Shown in pieces: positions 10,614 through 20,221 of a stretch of DNA of 64,000 nucleotides. Location of the stretch: positions 1,674,001 through 1,738,000 of the forward strand of contig CP036201.1 of NCBI GenBank assembly GCA_004299845.1. Reading direction: 5' to 3'. The translations under genes were made by a program, and so were the position numbers. The notes under the pieces were generated by a model, which was not told where the DNA came from, ran no database searches, and saw nothing but the letters and a program-made list of their open reading frames with translations. Source of the stretch: Verrucomicrobia bacterium S94. Its GTDB lineage: Bacteria; Verrucomicrobiota; Kiritimatiellia; Kiritimatiellales; Pontiellaceae. The first letter of the stretch is position 1. Each line of letters begins with the position of its first letter.

Positions 10614-11873
10614 TCACAATGCCCAGCGCCGTCTTCGACGGCCATGTTCAATAGAGGATTCATCGTCTGCGGCCGTAATCATGGTCTGCGTCGTCAATGG
10701 AGTCATTTCAATGGCATTTCCCCGATCAATCGCAGGGCAGATATTCCGGCAGGCCCCACAGCCCCGGCACTTCAAAGGATTGATTTCAGGCAAAGGGATG
10801 CCGTCTTTTCCTTCGTGCATTTCGATGGCATTGTAACCGCAGAATTCATCGCATGCCATGCATTCCTGCCGATCTTCCCAGGCCAGACAGGCACCTCGGC
10901 GAATACGGGCGGTTGCAATTTTCCGTTGCTGTTTTTCATCCTCGTTCAGAAACCGGATGGCTCCGGTGGGACAGACCGTCGTACACACATTACAGTATTG
11001 TTCGCAATATGACCCATCCATTCGGTCAAAATCCATTTCGGGCAGACAGAATTCAGCAAGTCCACCCTCCTTGCGCACTGTCAGCACACCGGTCGGACAG
11101 ACGTTCACGCAGGCATAACAACGCATGCAGGTTGCCGCGAAATCGTCTAAGTTTTTCGCGCCGGGCGGCAATACCGGAGGATGCTCCGCTCGCGCATTCT
11201 GCTTAAAAACCATAGCGGCCGGAACGCCCAGTACCAGACCGGTTAAGATTTCACGTCGGCTGGATTTTATCGATTTATCGGTCTGAGGCGTTTTCACCTT
11301 CAGTTTTTCCACCATATATCCCATCGGACAGAGCTGCACACACCAGATATGCGGCTGAACAAAACTGAGCAGAAGAAAAAACGGTATAATCCCCCCCGGA
11401 ATCCAGGCCATCACATGTGCCGTGCCCTGACCCAGCACCCCGAAGCGGGTAAACGTGGAAAGCGGATCAAGAAACAGAATCAGCGGCAGGCCGGCAATGG
11501 ATGCAGAAACCGTAAACCAGAACAGATATCCATTCAGCTTCCAGGGCAGAATTCTCTTTTTCGCACTGAATTGCGATGGCACCGAATAAAGGGTTCCCAA
11601 CGGACAGATCCAGCGGCAGAAAAAACGACCTTTCCACAGACAAAGTAACAGGATGCCCAGTGCAGGAAGACTCCATACCAGCGATACATACCATACCTGA
11701 TGAGCGAGTGTAGACGACAGGGCCGCCAGCGGACTTAACGCAGGAATCCAGCGAACGGCATGATCCGGCAACGGTCCGCCGATCAGAAAAAAGATACTTA
11801 ATGCGAGTATCACCAGACGTACCGACCAGCGGATTATCTGTTTATGTTTTTTATAGAAACCATCTGCACTCAT
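10614..11873 (-). CDS. Membrane-anchored multi-cluster 4Fe-4S protein (NapH/NosR-like)
   Basis: This 419-residue electron-transfer protein has four or so hydrophobic segments in the first 190 residues and CxxxCP motifs beside them (FCRWICPLG and CVQLCPMG), as in NapH/NosR-type quinol-side subunits. A Tat-like stretch (SSRREILTGLVLG) lies at about residue 205, before the soluble part. Four ferredoxin-type cysteine groups follow (CMRCYACVNVCP, CEQYCNVCTTVCP, CMACDEFCGY, CRGCGACRNICP). It starts 2 bp after the DUF362 gene, so the two are very likely one operon and work together in a periplasmic or membrane redox function. The electron donor and acceptor are unknown. Confidence 0.8.
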   Translation of the reverse strand: MSADGFYKKHKQIIRWSVRLVILALSIFFLIGGPLPDHAVRWIPALSPLAALSSTLAHQVWYVSLVWSLPALGILLLCLWKGRFFCRWICPLGTLYSVPSQFSAKKRILPWKLNGYLFWFTVSASIAGLPLILFLDPLSTFTRFGVLGQGTAHVMAWIPGGIIPFFLLLSFVQPHIWCVQLCPMGYMVEKLKVKTPQTDKSIKSSRREILTGLVLGVPAAMVFKQNARAEHPPVLPPGAKNLDDFAATCMRCYACVNVCPTGVLTVRKEGGLAEFCLPEMDFDRMDGSYCEQYCNVCTTVCPTGAIRFLNEDEKQQRKIATARIRRGACLAWEDRQECMACDEFCGYNAIEMHEGKDGIPLPEINPLKCRGCGACRNICPAIDRGNAIEMTPLTTQTMITAADDESSIEHGRRRRRWAL

Positions 11874-11875
11874 CG

Positions 11876-12784
11876 TTAACCGACTTCAATTTGATGTATA
11901 TTCATCCCGCTTTTATCAATGACCCCAATGCCCATCTCAGCAGCATATCTAAGGTATTTGATTTCCATGGGATCGAGTTCAAAAATATCCATCGCGCAGG
12001 CATCTGCTGCCACCTGATCTCTGGACACAATCAGCAGATTCGGTTTTTTCAAATGTTTTGCCGGTCCCTGAGGGCCATGATCCATCATAACCCGCGTTGC
12101 ATCAATCAGGGTCCATACCGGTTTAATAAATGAGGAAAAATCAGCTATACATTGATGCAGATCGGTGCGATGCCAATGCCGTCGGTCCCGGACAATGCCC
12201 ATCCAGTTTTTCATCGCGGCAGAAACGGTAGTGCCATTATGATGTTTCGCCACCGGGATATTCACAATGGCATCCGCATCCAGATATTCACCGGCCACTT
12301 CAGCTTCACTGAGTTTACGGCCTTCGGGAATATCGACTTTCCGGTAGCTCTTCTGCACCTTTTTGAGATCGATCATTTTACACTTGTGTTTTTTCGCAAC
12401 CTTTTCAATACCGCTCCGGTCGAAAGCAATCTTAGCCGCGTTACACGGGTTCTCCGGAATCTGAATCTTTTCCACACCGCTCTTCTTTGCCTTTTCCAGG
12501 AAAACATCAACCAGATCCGGGTGTGTATTGGCGCCCACCTCCGGTTCACGTCCCCATGCGGCATTCACCTTCAGTGTCAGATTTTTCACTCCGGAACCAA
12601 AACCGCCGTTCTCCATCACAATCGCCATGGCCTTTTCCATCAATTTGCGATTATCCAGCCCATGCAGGATCCAGACATCTGTTTTTTCCGAGGCGATCCC
12701 GCGGGCTCCCGAAGCGGCCGCAACCGCAGCACCGGCAGCGGTGGTTTTGACAAAAGTACGGCGTGATGCAGATTCAGTTTTCAT
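11876..12784 (-). CDS. DUF362 domain protein with Tat signal
   Basis: The N-terminus SRRTFVKTTAAGAAVAAA is a twin-arginine export signal, so the 302-residue protein is probably folded and perhaps cofactor-loaded before export. The body matches the DUF362 family, with NIPVAKHHNGTTVSAAMKN and the ending DACAMDIFELD typical of it. DUF362 genes often stand next to ferredoxin-type genes, as here. Its biochemical role is unknown; a redox role is inferred from the neighbour. Confidence 0.8.
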   Translation of the reverse strand: MKTESASRRTFVKTTAAGAAVAAASGARGIASEKTDVWILHGLDNRKLMEKAMAIVMENGGFGSGVKNLTLKVNAAWGREPEVGANTHPDLVDVFLEKAKKSGVEKIQIPENPCNAAKIAFDRSGIEKVAKKHKCKMIDLKKVQKSYRKVDIPEGRKLSEAEVAGEYLDADAIVNIPVAKHHNGTTVSAAMKNWMGIVRDRRHWHRTDLHQCIADFSSFIKPVWTLIDATRVMMDHGPQGPAKHLKKPNLLIVSRDQVAADACAMDIFELDPMEIKYLRYAAEMGIGVIDKSGMNIHQIEVG

Positions 12785-12886
12785 AGCAGACTCCTTCGTT
12801 AGGGCTATAAGACGAAAGAAGTCGCCGGTGAACCACTCTAAAACAGCTGCTCACATAACTTTAGATGGAATCCGACTAAGCCGGAA

Positions 12887-13450
12887 CTAGAGATCCAGAA
12901 AATTCCGGAGCAGTTTTTTCCCCTCAACCGTCAGGATGGATTCCGGATGGAACTGAACTCCATGCACCGGATGTTCTTTATGCTGAACGCCCATGATTTC
13001 CCCCTCTTCCGTCCAGGCCGTGATTTCCAGGCAATCCGGCAGGGTTTCGCGTTCGATGATCAGAGAATGATAGCGCGTAGCATTGAACGGACTCGGCAGT
13101 CCCTTGAAAACGCTTTTGTTTTCGTGAAGCATCGGGGAGGTCTTTCCGTGCATCAGGCGATCGGCACGAATCACCTTACCCCCATACACATCACCGATCG
13201 ACTGGTGCCCCAGACACACTCCGAAGGTCGGAAGGCGCGGACCGAACTCGCGGATAATGTCGCACGAAATACCCGCTTCTTTCGGCGTACAGGGCCCCGG
13301 GCTGACCAACACCTTTTCCGGTTTCAGTGCCACAGCTTCCGCCACCGTAATTTGATCATTGCGGAAAATACACATCTCCGCCCCCAGCTCGCCGAGGTAC
13401 TGCACCAGGTTGTAGGTAAAGGAATCGTAATTATCGATAACTAAAATCAT
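12887..13450 (-). CDS. trpG: Anthranilate synthase glutamine amidotransferase subunit
   Basis: It supplies ammonia from glutamine to TrpE for anthranilate synthesis; the same class also serves PabB. The 187-residue class I amidotransferase has the nucleophile elbow [10 protein letters not shown] (Cys near 79) and the His-Glu pair in [12 protein letters not shown]. It lies downstream of trpE on the same strand, but a GxxExxY element occupies the gap. The GAGAGAA just before the start codon, which would act as ribosome binding site, is the tip of that element's inverted repeat. Confidence 0.95.
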   Translation of the reverse strand: MILVIDNYDSFTYNLVQYLGELGAEMCIFRNDQITVAEAVALKPEKVLVSPGPCTPKEAGISCDIIREFGPRLPTFGVCLGHQSIGDVYGGKVIRADRLMHGKTSPMLHENKSVFKGLPSPFNATRYHSLIIERETLPDCLEITAWTEEGEIMGVQHKEHPVHGVQFHPESILTVEGKKLLRNFLDL

Positions 13451-13453
13451 TAT

Positions 13454-13890
13454 TTCTCTCGCTAAGGCGCAAAGACGCCAAGTTAAAGGCCGTTTACTAT
13501 CCGTTTAATTCCATTTTTAATGAGGTTGTCCCCAAAATTGATCAGTAACCCCAACCTTTTCCCAGAAAGCTTCAGGTACGTCAGCAACTGTTTCTTATGC
13601 ACATCCTTAATGGTTTCAACTGACTTGAGCTCTATGATGACTTTTTCATTAACCATCAAATCAGCTCTAAAACCTTCATTTATAATTCGATCGTGATACA
13701 CGATCTCTATCGGAGCCTGACGAACGACTGATAATCCTCTTTCTTCCAGCTCATCGGCCAAAATGATTTCATAAACACTCTCTAACAATCCCGGGCCGGT
13801 TTCTTTATGAATATGAAAAGATGCATCAACGACAATCTGAGCTATTTCATTTTCATTCATACTTAGCGCCTTTGCGTCTTAGCGAGAGAA
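13454..13890 (-). mobile_element. Candidate small mobile element: GxxExxY gene between inverted repeats
   Basis: Inverted arms of 29 bases lie at 13454-13482 and 13862-13890 and match at 26 positions. Each arm is made of imperfect 8-base units (CGCTAAGG, CGCAAAGA, CGCCAAGT). The gene fills the whole interior. The element sits 3 bp from the trpG start codon and 2 bp from the trpE stop codon, so it entered the operon without damaging either gene. No target-site duplication is clear. Calling it mobile is inference, supported by a decayed second copy at 42098-42429. Confidence 0.55.
13483..13860 (-). CDS. GxxExxY family protein
   Basis: The 125-residue protein has the signature [10 protein letters not shown] at about residues 22-31 and the ending of the family ([17 protein letters not shown], then [19 protein letters not shown]). 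Asp and E-x-K in this arrangement recall the PD-(D/E)XK nuclease core, so a nuclease-like fold is plausible but not proven; the function of the family is not established. The start ATG lies right at the right arm, whose AAAGG could act as ribosome binding site. It is co-directional with trpE and trpG and has nothing to do with tryptophan synthesis in known biology. Confidence 0.85.
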   Translation of the reverse strand: MNENEIAQIVVDASFHIHKETGPGLLESVYEIILADELEERGLSVVRQAPIEIVYHDRIINEGFRADLMVNEKVIIELKSVETIKDVHKKQLLTYLKLSGKRLGLLINFGDNLIKNGIKRIVNGL

Positions 13891-13892
13891 TC

Positions 13893-15413
13893 TCATTCCG
13901 TCCGGGCGGCGTGGTAGTGTTTAGCAAGTGCCAGTGCTTTCATCATACCGCGCGCTTTGTTGCGCGTCTCTTCGTATTCACTGACCGGAACCGAATCCGC
14001 AACAATTCCCGCACCGGCCTGAACATAGGCTTTATCCTTATCCAGAATTACGGTCCGGATCGTAATCGCCGCATCAAAATTGCCGTTATAGTCAAAATAG
14101 CCGACACATCCGGCATACGGACCTCGTTTGCTCTTTTCCAGCTCGGCAATAATTTCCATTGCCCGGATTTTCGGAGCACCACTCACGGTACCCGCCGGAA
14201 AACTGGAGCGTACCAAATCATAAATATCATGGTCATCAGCCAGCCGGCCGGTCACATCCGACACAATATGCATTACATGACTATACCGTTCGATCACCAT
14301 CAGATCCGGGACTTTAACAGAATTGAATTCACAGACACGCCCAACATCATTACGCCCCAGATCAACCAACATAATATGCTCTGCAATTTCCTTTGGATCA
14401 GCCAGCAAATCCTGTTCAAACGCCAGGTCCTCTTCCGGCGTTGCACCACGCGGGCGGGTTCCGGCAATGGGACGGACTTCTACTTTCTTATCCTCGCAAC
14501 GCACCAGGATTTCCGGCGAGGTACCGACGATGGCACTTTCACCCATATCCAGACAATACATGTAAGGCGAAGGATTTACCGCCCGCAACGCACGATAAAC
14601 ATCCAGTGAATCGGCTTCATTCTCCACTTCAAAACGCTGGGAGATTACCGTCTGAATCACATCACCGGAACGGATGTATTCCTTGGTATTCTCAACCATT
14701 TCCAGAAATTCATCCTTCGAAGTATTCGACTTTGGTTCCAGCGGCTCCACGTCCTTATGCGTATCAATCAGAACCCGGTTCACCTCGGTCTTCAGCGCTT
14801 CAGACAGCTCATCAATCTGGGCCAATGCTTTATCATAGGCGTCGTTCGGATCCCCCTCGATATGCGCATCGGCAACAATCCGTAGATTATGATTCACCCG
14901 ATCAAAAATAATCAGCCCGTCTGTCACCATGAACACCATATCCGGATTGCCGATTTCATCATTTCCGATAACAGGAACCCGTGGCTCAAACTGGGAAACC
15001 ACATCATATCCCAGAAACCCGACCGCACCGCCGATAAAACGCGGAAGTGTCGGATCATCCACCACCGGTGCAAACTGCTGCATATGCTCCCGCAGCGCAT
15101 CCAGCGGATCGATATCCTCGATCACTTCCAGCTCTTTACCCTGCGTTTGGATTTCCACTTTCCGGCCATAAGCCCGCAGAATGGTTCGCGGATTTCCGCC
15201 GATAAACGAATAACGACCGATATTTTCGCCACCCTCGACTGATTCGAGCAAATAGGTGTGGGACGCCTGATCCTTCTCACGCAGATACTTCCGCACCCTT
15301 TCATAGGCGGAAACCGGCGTCTCCTGATCGGCCAGAACTTCCTTCCAGACCGGCACCAGATTCCCCTGCTTTGCTTTTTCCAGAAACGTCGCTCTATCGG
15401 GTATAATCGCCAT
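13893..15413 (-). CDS. trpE: Anthranilate synthase component I
   Basis: It converts chorismate to anthranilate with ammonia from TrpG, the first step of tryptophan synthesis. The 506-residue chorismate-binding protein has the LLES tryptophan-feedback motif near residue 55, the PIAGTRPRG segment and the [11 protein letters not shown] and [20 protein letters not shown] blocks of the catalytic core. I chose ATG at 15413, with GAGAG five bases upstream; a GTG four codons earlier is possible. No leader peptide or attenuator was found upstream. Confidence 0.95.
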   Translation of the reverse strand: MAIIPDRATFLEKAKQGNLVPVWKEVLADQETPVSAYERVRKYLREKDQASHTYLLESVEGGENIGRYSFIGGNPRTILRAYGRKVEIQTQGKELEVIEDIDPLDALREHMQQFAPVVDDPTLPRFIGGAVGFLGYDVVSQFEPRVPVIGNDEIGNPDMVFMVTDGLIIFDRVNHNLRIVADAHIEGDPNDAYDKALAQIDELSEALKTEVNRVLIDTHKDVEPLEPKSNTSKDEFLEMVENTKEYIRSGDVIQTVISQRFEVENEADSLDVYRALRAVNPSPYMYCLDMGESAIVGTSPEILVRCEDKKVEVRPIAGTRPRGATPEEDLAFEQDLLADPKEIAEHIMLVDLGRNDVGRVCEFNSVKVPDLMVIERYSHVMHIVSDVTGRLADDHDIYDLVRSSFPAGTVSGAPKIRAMEIIAELEKSKRGPYAGCVGYFDYNGNFDAAITIRTVILDKDKAYVQAGAGIVADSVPVSEYEETRNKARGMMKALALAKHYHAARTE

Positions 15414-15632
15414 GAAATCTCTCACTGTTAAAGGCGGTTAAGTGTAGTCATTACACCGGTCATCGCAATTAAAAATATCTGAAGTTAAATCCTTCCGCAA
15501 AAGAAAGGATCATTTTCCATTCATAAAACCGATACGAAACAGAACCATTAAAAAGCATCTTCCGGATTCACCCGGCATGCCGCACCGGCGGAGCATCCGC
15601 CTGCAGATACACATGTTCCACGATTCGGAAAA

Positions 15633-18557
15633 TTATTTTTTATGCACCTCCACCTTCAGGAAACCCGTTTTCGAAGTGGATACCGGAGAAAGCAACCGCT
15701 CGGACACCGCTTTAATATCATTCGTCAGCGAATCCACCTGGAAAACAACCGTCTGATTCGTCTGCCACCCGGTCCCTTCAACCAGATTAGTGGAGTGCAT
15801 TACTTCGATATTCACAAACGGCAACGCCTCAACAGCCCGGCGGTAAGTCACCCCGAAATAGTCCCCGTCTGTGTCGCTGAAAATCTGAAACACCGGCTGA
15901 TTCCCGGTATTGTCCTCCCACGGCTTCAGGCCCATCGCAAACTCATCCAGTGCCGTCAGATCGTCATCAAAATAATCCGTATCCGGTTCCATCACTTCCG
16001 CGTCTCCGGCATAACGGGTTTCGAAATCGTCCGATAACCCATCGTCGTCAAGGTCGCGCTCCAACGGATCTCCATACGTCACATCCAGCACCGCCGCAGC
16101 CAGATGCCCGCCGCCTGAAGCATAGGTGACCGAAATGACATTCGTCTCTGACAGCAGTGCCGTCGGTACATCCACCTCCCAAGCCTGCAGCAGATCCGAA
16201 ACTTCACCCATCTGATTAGACGGCATGGAAACCGCCGTACCGTTTACCAGTAGCGAAGAAGGCAGCCATGAGTCCACATTTCCAGCGGAAATACGCAGCC
16301 GTGCATTCAGAATATTTCTGCTCAGATCAATTCCCGAAATTGAAACCGAACTGGGCGAACCTCCGATAATCGGCAAAATCATCGTATCCCCGAAATACGT
16401 GATTTTTTCATTATCTTTCTGCCCGCTCGGCGTACCGGAAAGGTTCAGCGTCAGCATCACGGCTTCGTAACCGCTGAGGGTAAGATATTCCTCCGAAATA
16501 CTGAACGACCCGACAGAAACTTTAGTTGCATCGGAAACCGCATCCCAGTACAGCCTCGAAATTTCCGCTGAAAGAATCGACGCATCGCCCGTTAAATAAT
16601 CCAGTTCCACATTCACATCCGAATCGAGTGTATTATACATAACCAGCCGGACGGTGTTTCCATCCTGGAGCGCATGCACCAGCACATCGGGATTGCCGGA
16701 CGAAACCTCCAGACGTGCGCCTCGGAAATCCTGCCAGAATTCATAGAGCCGGATCATATCCGTCCATACATAATTACCGTTGCCGTCATCCTGCAGCATG
16801 GCACTGGCCCATGATGTGGAGCTTGCGGTATTGAACGGAATACTCCGCCCCATCAGCCCTCCACGTTCCAGAAACTGGAAGAAAAATGAATTCTGACCGC
16901 GCATATTCTGCCAGAATTTTTCATTCAGAGACCCTTCCATATCCGGCAGATGCCCGAACTCGGTAATCATCAACGGCCGGGTTTCCCCAATGCGGATCAC
17001 GGAATAGTTGTTGATCATATCCATAATGGCTTCCGCATTGGGTCCCATACGGGAATACAGGTGAACGGAATAGGCATCCATCGATGCCCCCGCAATATCA
17101 ATGAATTCCACCCAGTCACGATTCCAGATCCCGAAATCCTGATATTCAAACGCCGGCCATTTCCCACCGAATCCCACAAATTTTGTACCCAGGTTATCCG
17201 CATGCACCCGATCCGCCACCGTTTTCGCCAGTACACAGATATTGCTCCAGGTCGTCCCCAGCTCTTCAGCCTCTCCGTTGATCTCATTCGAAAACTCATA
17301 CCACGTCATTCGTGGATAAAACATCTGGATATATTTCGAGACGAACTCGGCATTCGCCTCGTGATCCCAGGTACGGAATCCGTTGGGCGGTGCATTGGTA
17401 ATATCTTCGACCGACGGAAAATGAGTATCGGTGTGGCTGGTAGTGATGTTATCGGTTGTATTATTATGCTCAGGGCTTCCCGCATTTACCCAGCTGTTGG
17501 AAGCACTGGCAATCTGACTGTTCATCTGATCCAGATCCCAGTAACCCGGACGATCCGCATCCTCTTTAATCCCCATCATCTTCCAGCGGACTCCGAAACC
17601 GCGTCCGGCATAGACATCAAGATCTTCATAAAGATATTCCTGCTGAGCCTCACTGAATCCACTGGTCCCTGCATGTACACTGAACAGGTTTTTCCGGATA
17701 ATCTCCAACTGCCCATTGATCGATCGACGCCGTGTAACATCCACCCGAACCCGAACCGCATCCGACTCCGGCTCCGGCTCGGCCGGCACTTCCGGAACAG
17801 CCGCCTCCTGCCCGATCCAGCGTATCTCCTTCAGAATAAAATTATACTGAACAGCATCATCCGTATCACCGGTTTCAATATAGAGTCCCCCGCCCGTAAC
17901 GGCGGACAAATCAGGAACTCCAGCTGCCAATAGAGCAGGATCGTCAATTGCGTATTTGGCATCGGCATCCAACTCATTCATTTCTGCTGAAGCCGCTTCA
18001 TCCACCTTCAACCAGCTCAGACCCAATAGTTCCACAGCATATGTTCCGGAAGTGACAACTGCAGTCGCCTCCGAAAGATACCAGTCAGATTCGGCATCAC
18101 GAACCATCCACCGAATTTCCTGTTCAGGCGCCGGCGTTCCGATATCCACTTCAATCCGCTCCAGATCCAGCGCAAGGCTTGCAAAGGAAGTTCCGTTTGT
18201 ATCAAAAACCGTATAAAAATACGTTCCGCTGTAATTCGCTGAAATGGTATCATCGGCATTCGTGTTTCCATAAAGCTCCAACCGCTGATTACCGCCGCTG
18301 ATATTGATATTGCCCCGCCAGCCGTTCACTGACGCATGTGTACAACCGCCCCACGTGAACCCGGAACCCGACATGGCAGCCGGCGTTTCGCCAGTATCAT
18401 TACAAATGGAAAAACCATTCGTCGTTTCAAAACTTTCAACCAATGTCGTTTGAGCAGCAACCTCCGCCAATCCGGCACTCAATAGACTGGAAATAAAAAA
18501 TACAGCACTCAGCCTCCCGCAGAAGATATGTTGCAACAACCAACAGAACGTTCCCAT
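15633..18557 (-). CDS. Secreted glycoside hydrolase, GH86-like (agarase/porphyranase type)
   Basis: The 974-residue protein has a strong ribosome binding site (AGGAGGGG) and an N-terminal signal sequence ending near residue 36. Residues 37-250 form a carbohydrate-binding-like beta domain. The catalytic region follows a Pro/Glu linker and starts with KNLFSVHAGTSGFSE near residue 290. It has the NEINGEAE motif (Glu near 425) and MITEFG (Glu near 533), fitting the acid/base and nucleophile of a retaining clan-A enzyme. The order and N-terminal piece resemble GH86. A DxDxDG calcium-type repeat (DLDDDGLSDDFE) and a beta C-terminal domain end it. The substrate would be a red-algal galactan if the GH86 assignment holds; that assignment is from memory of the family. 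Confidence 0.7.
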   Translation of the reverse strand: MGTFCWLLQHIFCGRLSAVFFISSLLSAGLAEVAAQTTLVESFETTNGFSICNDTGETPAAMSGSGFTWGGCTHASVNGWRGNINISGGNQRLELYGNTNADDTISANYSGTYFYTVFDTNGTSFASLALDLERIEVDIGTPAPEQEIRWMVRDAESDWYLSEATAVVTSGTYAVELLGLSWLKVDEAASAEMNELDADAKYAIDDPALLAAGVPDLSAVTGGGLYIETGDTDDAVQYNFILKEIRWIGQEAAVPEVPAEPEPESDAVRVRVDVTRRRSINGQLEIIRKNLFSVHAGTSGFSEAQQEYLYEDLDVYAGRGFGVRWKMMGIKEDADRPGYWDLDQMNSQIASASNSWVNAGSPEHNNTTDNITTSHTDTHFPSVEDITNAPPNGFRTWDHEANAEFVSKYIQMFYPRMTWYEFSNEINGEAEELGTTWSNICVLAKTVADRVHADNLGTKFVGFGGKWPAFEYQDFGIWNRDWVEFIDIAGASMDAYSVHLYSRMGPNAEAIMDMINNYSVIRIGETRPLMITEFGHLPDMEGSLNEKFWQNMRGQNSFFFQFLERGGLMGRSIPFNTASSTSWASAMLQDDGNGNYVWTDMIRLYEFWQDFRGARLEVSSGNPDVLVHALQDGNTVRLVMYNTLDSDVNVELDYLTGDASILSAEISRLYWDAVSDATKVSVGSFSISEEYLTLSGYEAVMLTLNLSGTPSGQKDNEKITYFGDTMILPIIGGSPSSVSISGIDLSRNILNARLRISAGNVDSWLPSSLLVNGTAVSMPSNQMGEVSDLLQAWEVDVPTALLSETNVISVTYASGGGHLAAAVLDVTYGDPLERDLDDDGLSDDFETRYAGDAEVMEPDTDYFDDDLTALDEFAMGLKPWEDNTGNQPVFQIFSDTDGDYFGVTYRRAVEALPFVNIEVMHSTNLVEGTGWQTNQTVVFQVDSLTNDIKAVSERLLSPVSTSKTGFLKVEVHKK

Positions 18558-18671
18558 ACGATTCCCCTCCTATTGAATAAATAACAACCGCTCAAAATAT
18601 GAGATTTACACATTATGCCGGAATACCCGTACAATGAAACATCCTTTGTTATCGATCTCACACCGGAAAAC

Positions 18672-18699
18672 AAAAAAGCGGAACTGAAATCAGTTCCGC
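18672..18699 (-). terminator. Rho-independent terminator after the phosphomannomutase gene
   Basis: On the minus strand GCGGAACTG and CAGTTCCGC form a perfect 9-bp stem with a four-base loop, followed by six T. It lies 22 bp after the stop at 18721. Confidence 0.9.
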
Positions 18700-18720
18700 C
18701 GATATCGCTTTCGAATTTCC

Positions 18721-20178
18721 TCAGCCTTTCAACCTCAGCAGTATCTCCATCGACTGCTTCTGCATCTCCAGCACCCGCTCTTCAGAATCAGCCTCGTTAT
18801 AACAGCGGAATTCCGGCGCGTTACCCGATGGGCGCATATGCAGTATTTCCGATGACTGAAATGTCACGCGCAGTCCATCCGTCCGGTCAACCGACTCAAC
18901 CGGCCCGAACAGATCACTGAATACCGTTTCGATGGCCGAAACCTCTTCAAACCGCTCCAGAATTTTTGCACTCTCCTCCGTCGGAAAATTCTGAATACGA
19001 TCACTCGCCGTAAAACGCTGAGGCAGATCCGCCAGCAGTTGTGAAATCGGTTTACGTTCCTGAATCGAGAGCAGAATAATGCTCAGCACCGGAAGCACCG
19101 CATCGCGCGTCGGCAAAGCCCGCAGCTCATTCCCGAAAACCGAAAATTCGGAATTCGTCAGAAACCCACCGTTGGCCTCATAACCCACGACTCCTTTTTT
19201 CCCGGAAAAGCTCGCTTCGATCATTGAAGCCACCACAAAGGGCGAACCGATTTTTGTCCGGCGGATATCCTCAAACCACCCGCATTTTTCCAGCGCAGTA
19301 TTACAGCTCACCGGCGTGCTGACCGAATCCGCACCCAGATATTTCGCCGCCAGAATGCCCGCCACATCGCCACGCAGCCACACACCGTTTTCATCGGAAA
19401 TCAACGGCCGATCACTGTCTCCATCAGTTGACAGAATGGTATCGAATCCGTTCTGTTCCGACCACTCGGCAGCCAGTTTATAATCCTCATCACGAATGGC
19501 CTCCGTATCCACCGGCACAAAAGTATCCGAAAAACCGAGCGGCGTAACATCCGCACCCAGCCCCGAAAAGATTTCAATCAGCACATCACGACCCACCGCC
19601 GAATGCTGATAAATACCCACTTTTTTGCCCTGCAGACAGTCTTTCGGAAATGCCCTCAAATAACGCCGGACATATTCAATCCGCGCATCAATATGTTCTT
19701 CCGGAAGCTCAAACCCGGCACCGGTAAAAATCGAATCATCCGTTTCAACAACCTGTTCACGAATCTGCTCTTCATCGAACTTGAGAATTTCGCCGGTACA
19801 TTTATTGAATTTAATGCCGTTGCGGTCAGCCGGAATATGACTTCCCGTCACCATAATGGCCGGGCAGACGTTTTCCAGCCCGTACAGTGCCACCGCCGGA
19901 GAAGGAATCCGGCCGCAGTTTACCGGCACATAACCCATATCAGAGGCCGCTTTGGCCACCGCCCCCATAATTCTTCCCGTACTCGGACGGAGGTCCCCAG
20001 CAATCGCCACCGGTTCGCCGGACTTTTTCAGCTCACCGGATTCCTCCAGATACTGAAGAAACCCTTTGGTGTAGGCATAACAGACCTGATCGGTCATCTC
20101 TGTCGCCAGGCCGCGTGCGCCACTGGTGCCGAATTTCACACCGCTCTTCGCCATCAAGTCGTTGATTCTGATTTTCAT
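18721..20178 (-). CDS. Phosphomannomutase / phosphohexomutase
   Basis: It interconverts hexose 6- and 1-phosphates; with manC at 60377-61459 it would feed GDP-mannose. The 485-residue alpha-D-phosphohexomutase begins KFGTSGARGL, has the phosphoserine loop VTGSHIPADRNGIKF (Ser near 113, with TGSHI in place of the commoner TASHN), the metal loop STDGDSDRP and the C-terminal phosphate loop RPSGNAPEFR. The start at 20178 begins just before the conserved region; the longer in-frame extension is not supported. hisI lies 43 bp upstream on the same strand. Glucose or N-acetylglucosamine substrates cannot be ruled out. Confidence 0.85.
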   Translation of the reverse strand: MKIRINDLMAKSGVKFGTSGARGLATEMTDQVCYAYTKGFLQYLEESGELKKSGEPVAIAGDLRPSTGRIMGAVAKAASDMGYVPVNCGRIPSPAVALYGLENVCPAIMVTGSHIPADRNGIKFNKCTGEILKFDEEQIREQVVETDDSIFTGAGFELPEEHIDARIEYVRRYLRAFPKDCLQGKKVGIYQHSAVGRDVLIEIFSGLGADVTPLGFSDTFVPVDTEAIRDEDYKLAAEWSEQNGFDTILSTDGDSDRPLISDENGVWLRGDVAGILAAKYLGADSVSTPVSCNTALEKCGWFEDIRRTKIGSPFVVASMIEASFSGKKGVVGYEANGGFLTNSEFSVFGNELRALPTRDAVLPVLSIILLSIQERKPISQLLADLPQRFTASDRIQNFPTEESAKILERFEEVSAIETVFSDLFGPVESVDRTDGLRVTFQSSEILHMRPSGNAPEFRCYNEADSEERVLEMQKQSMEILLRLKG

Positions 20179-20221
20179 AAGAGTTTCAAATTCCGAGGTT
20201 AAACAAATTGAAAAAAGCGAT

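Noticed and set aside
15414-15632. Trp leader peptide or attenuator before trpE
   Set aside because: No short frame with Trp codons next to a terminator/antiterminator pair was seen.
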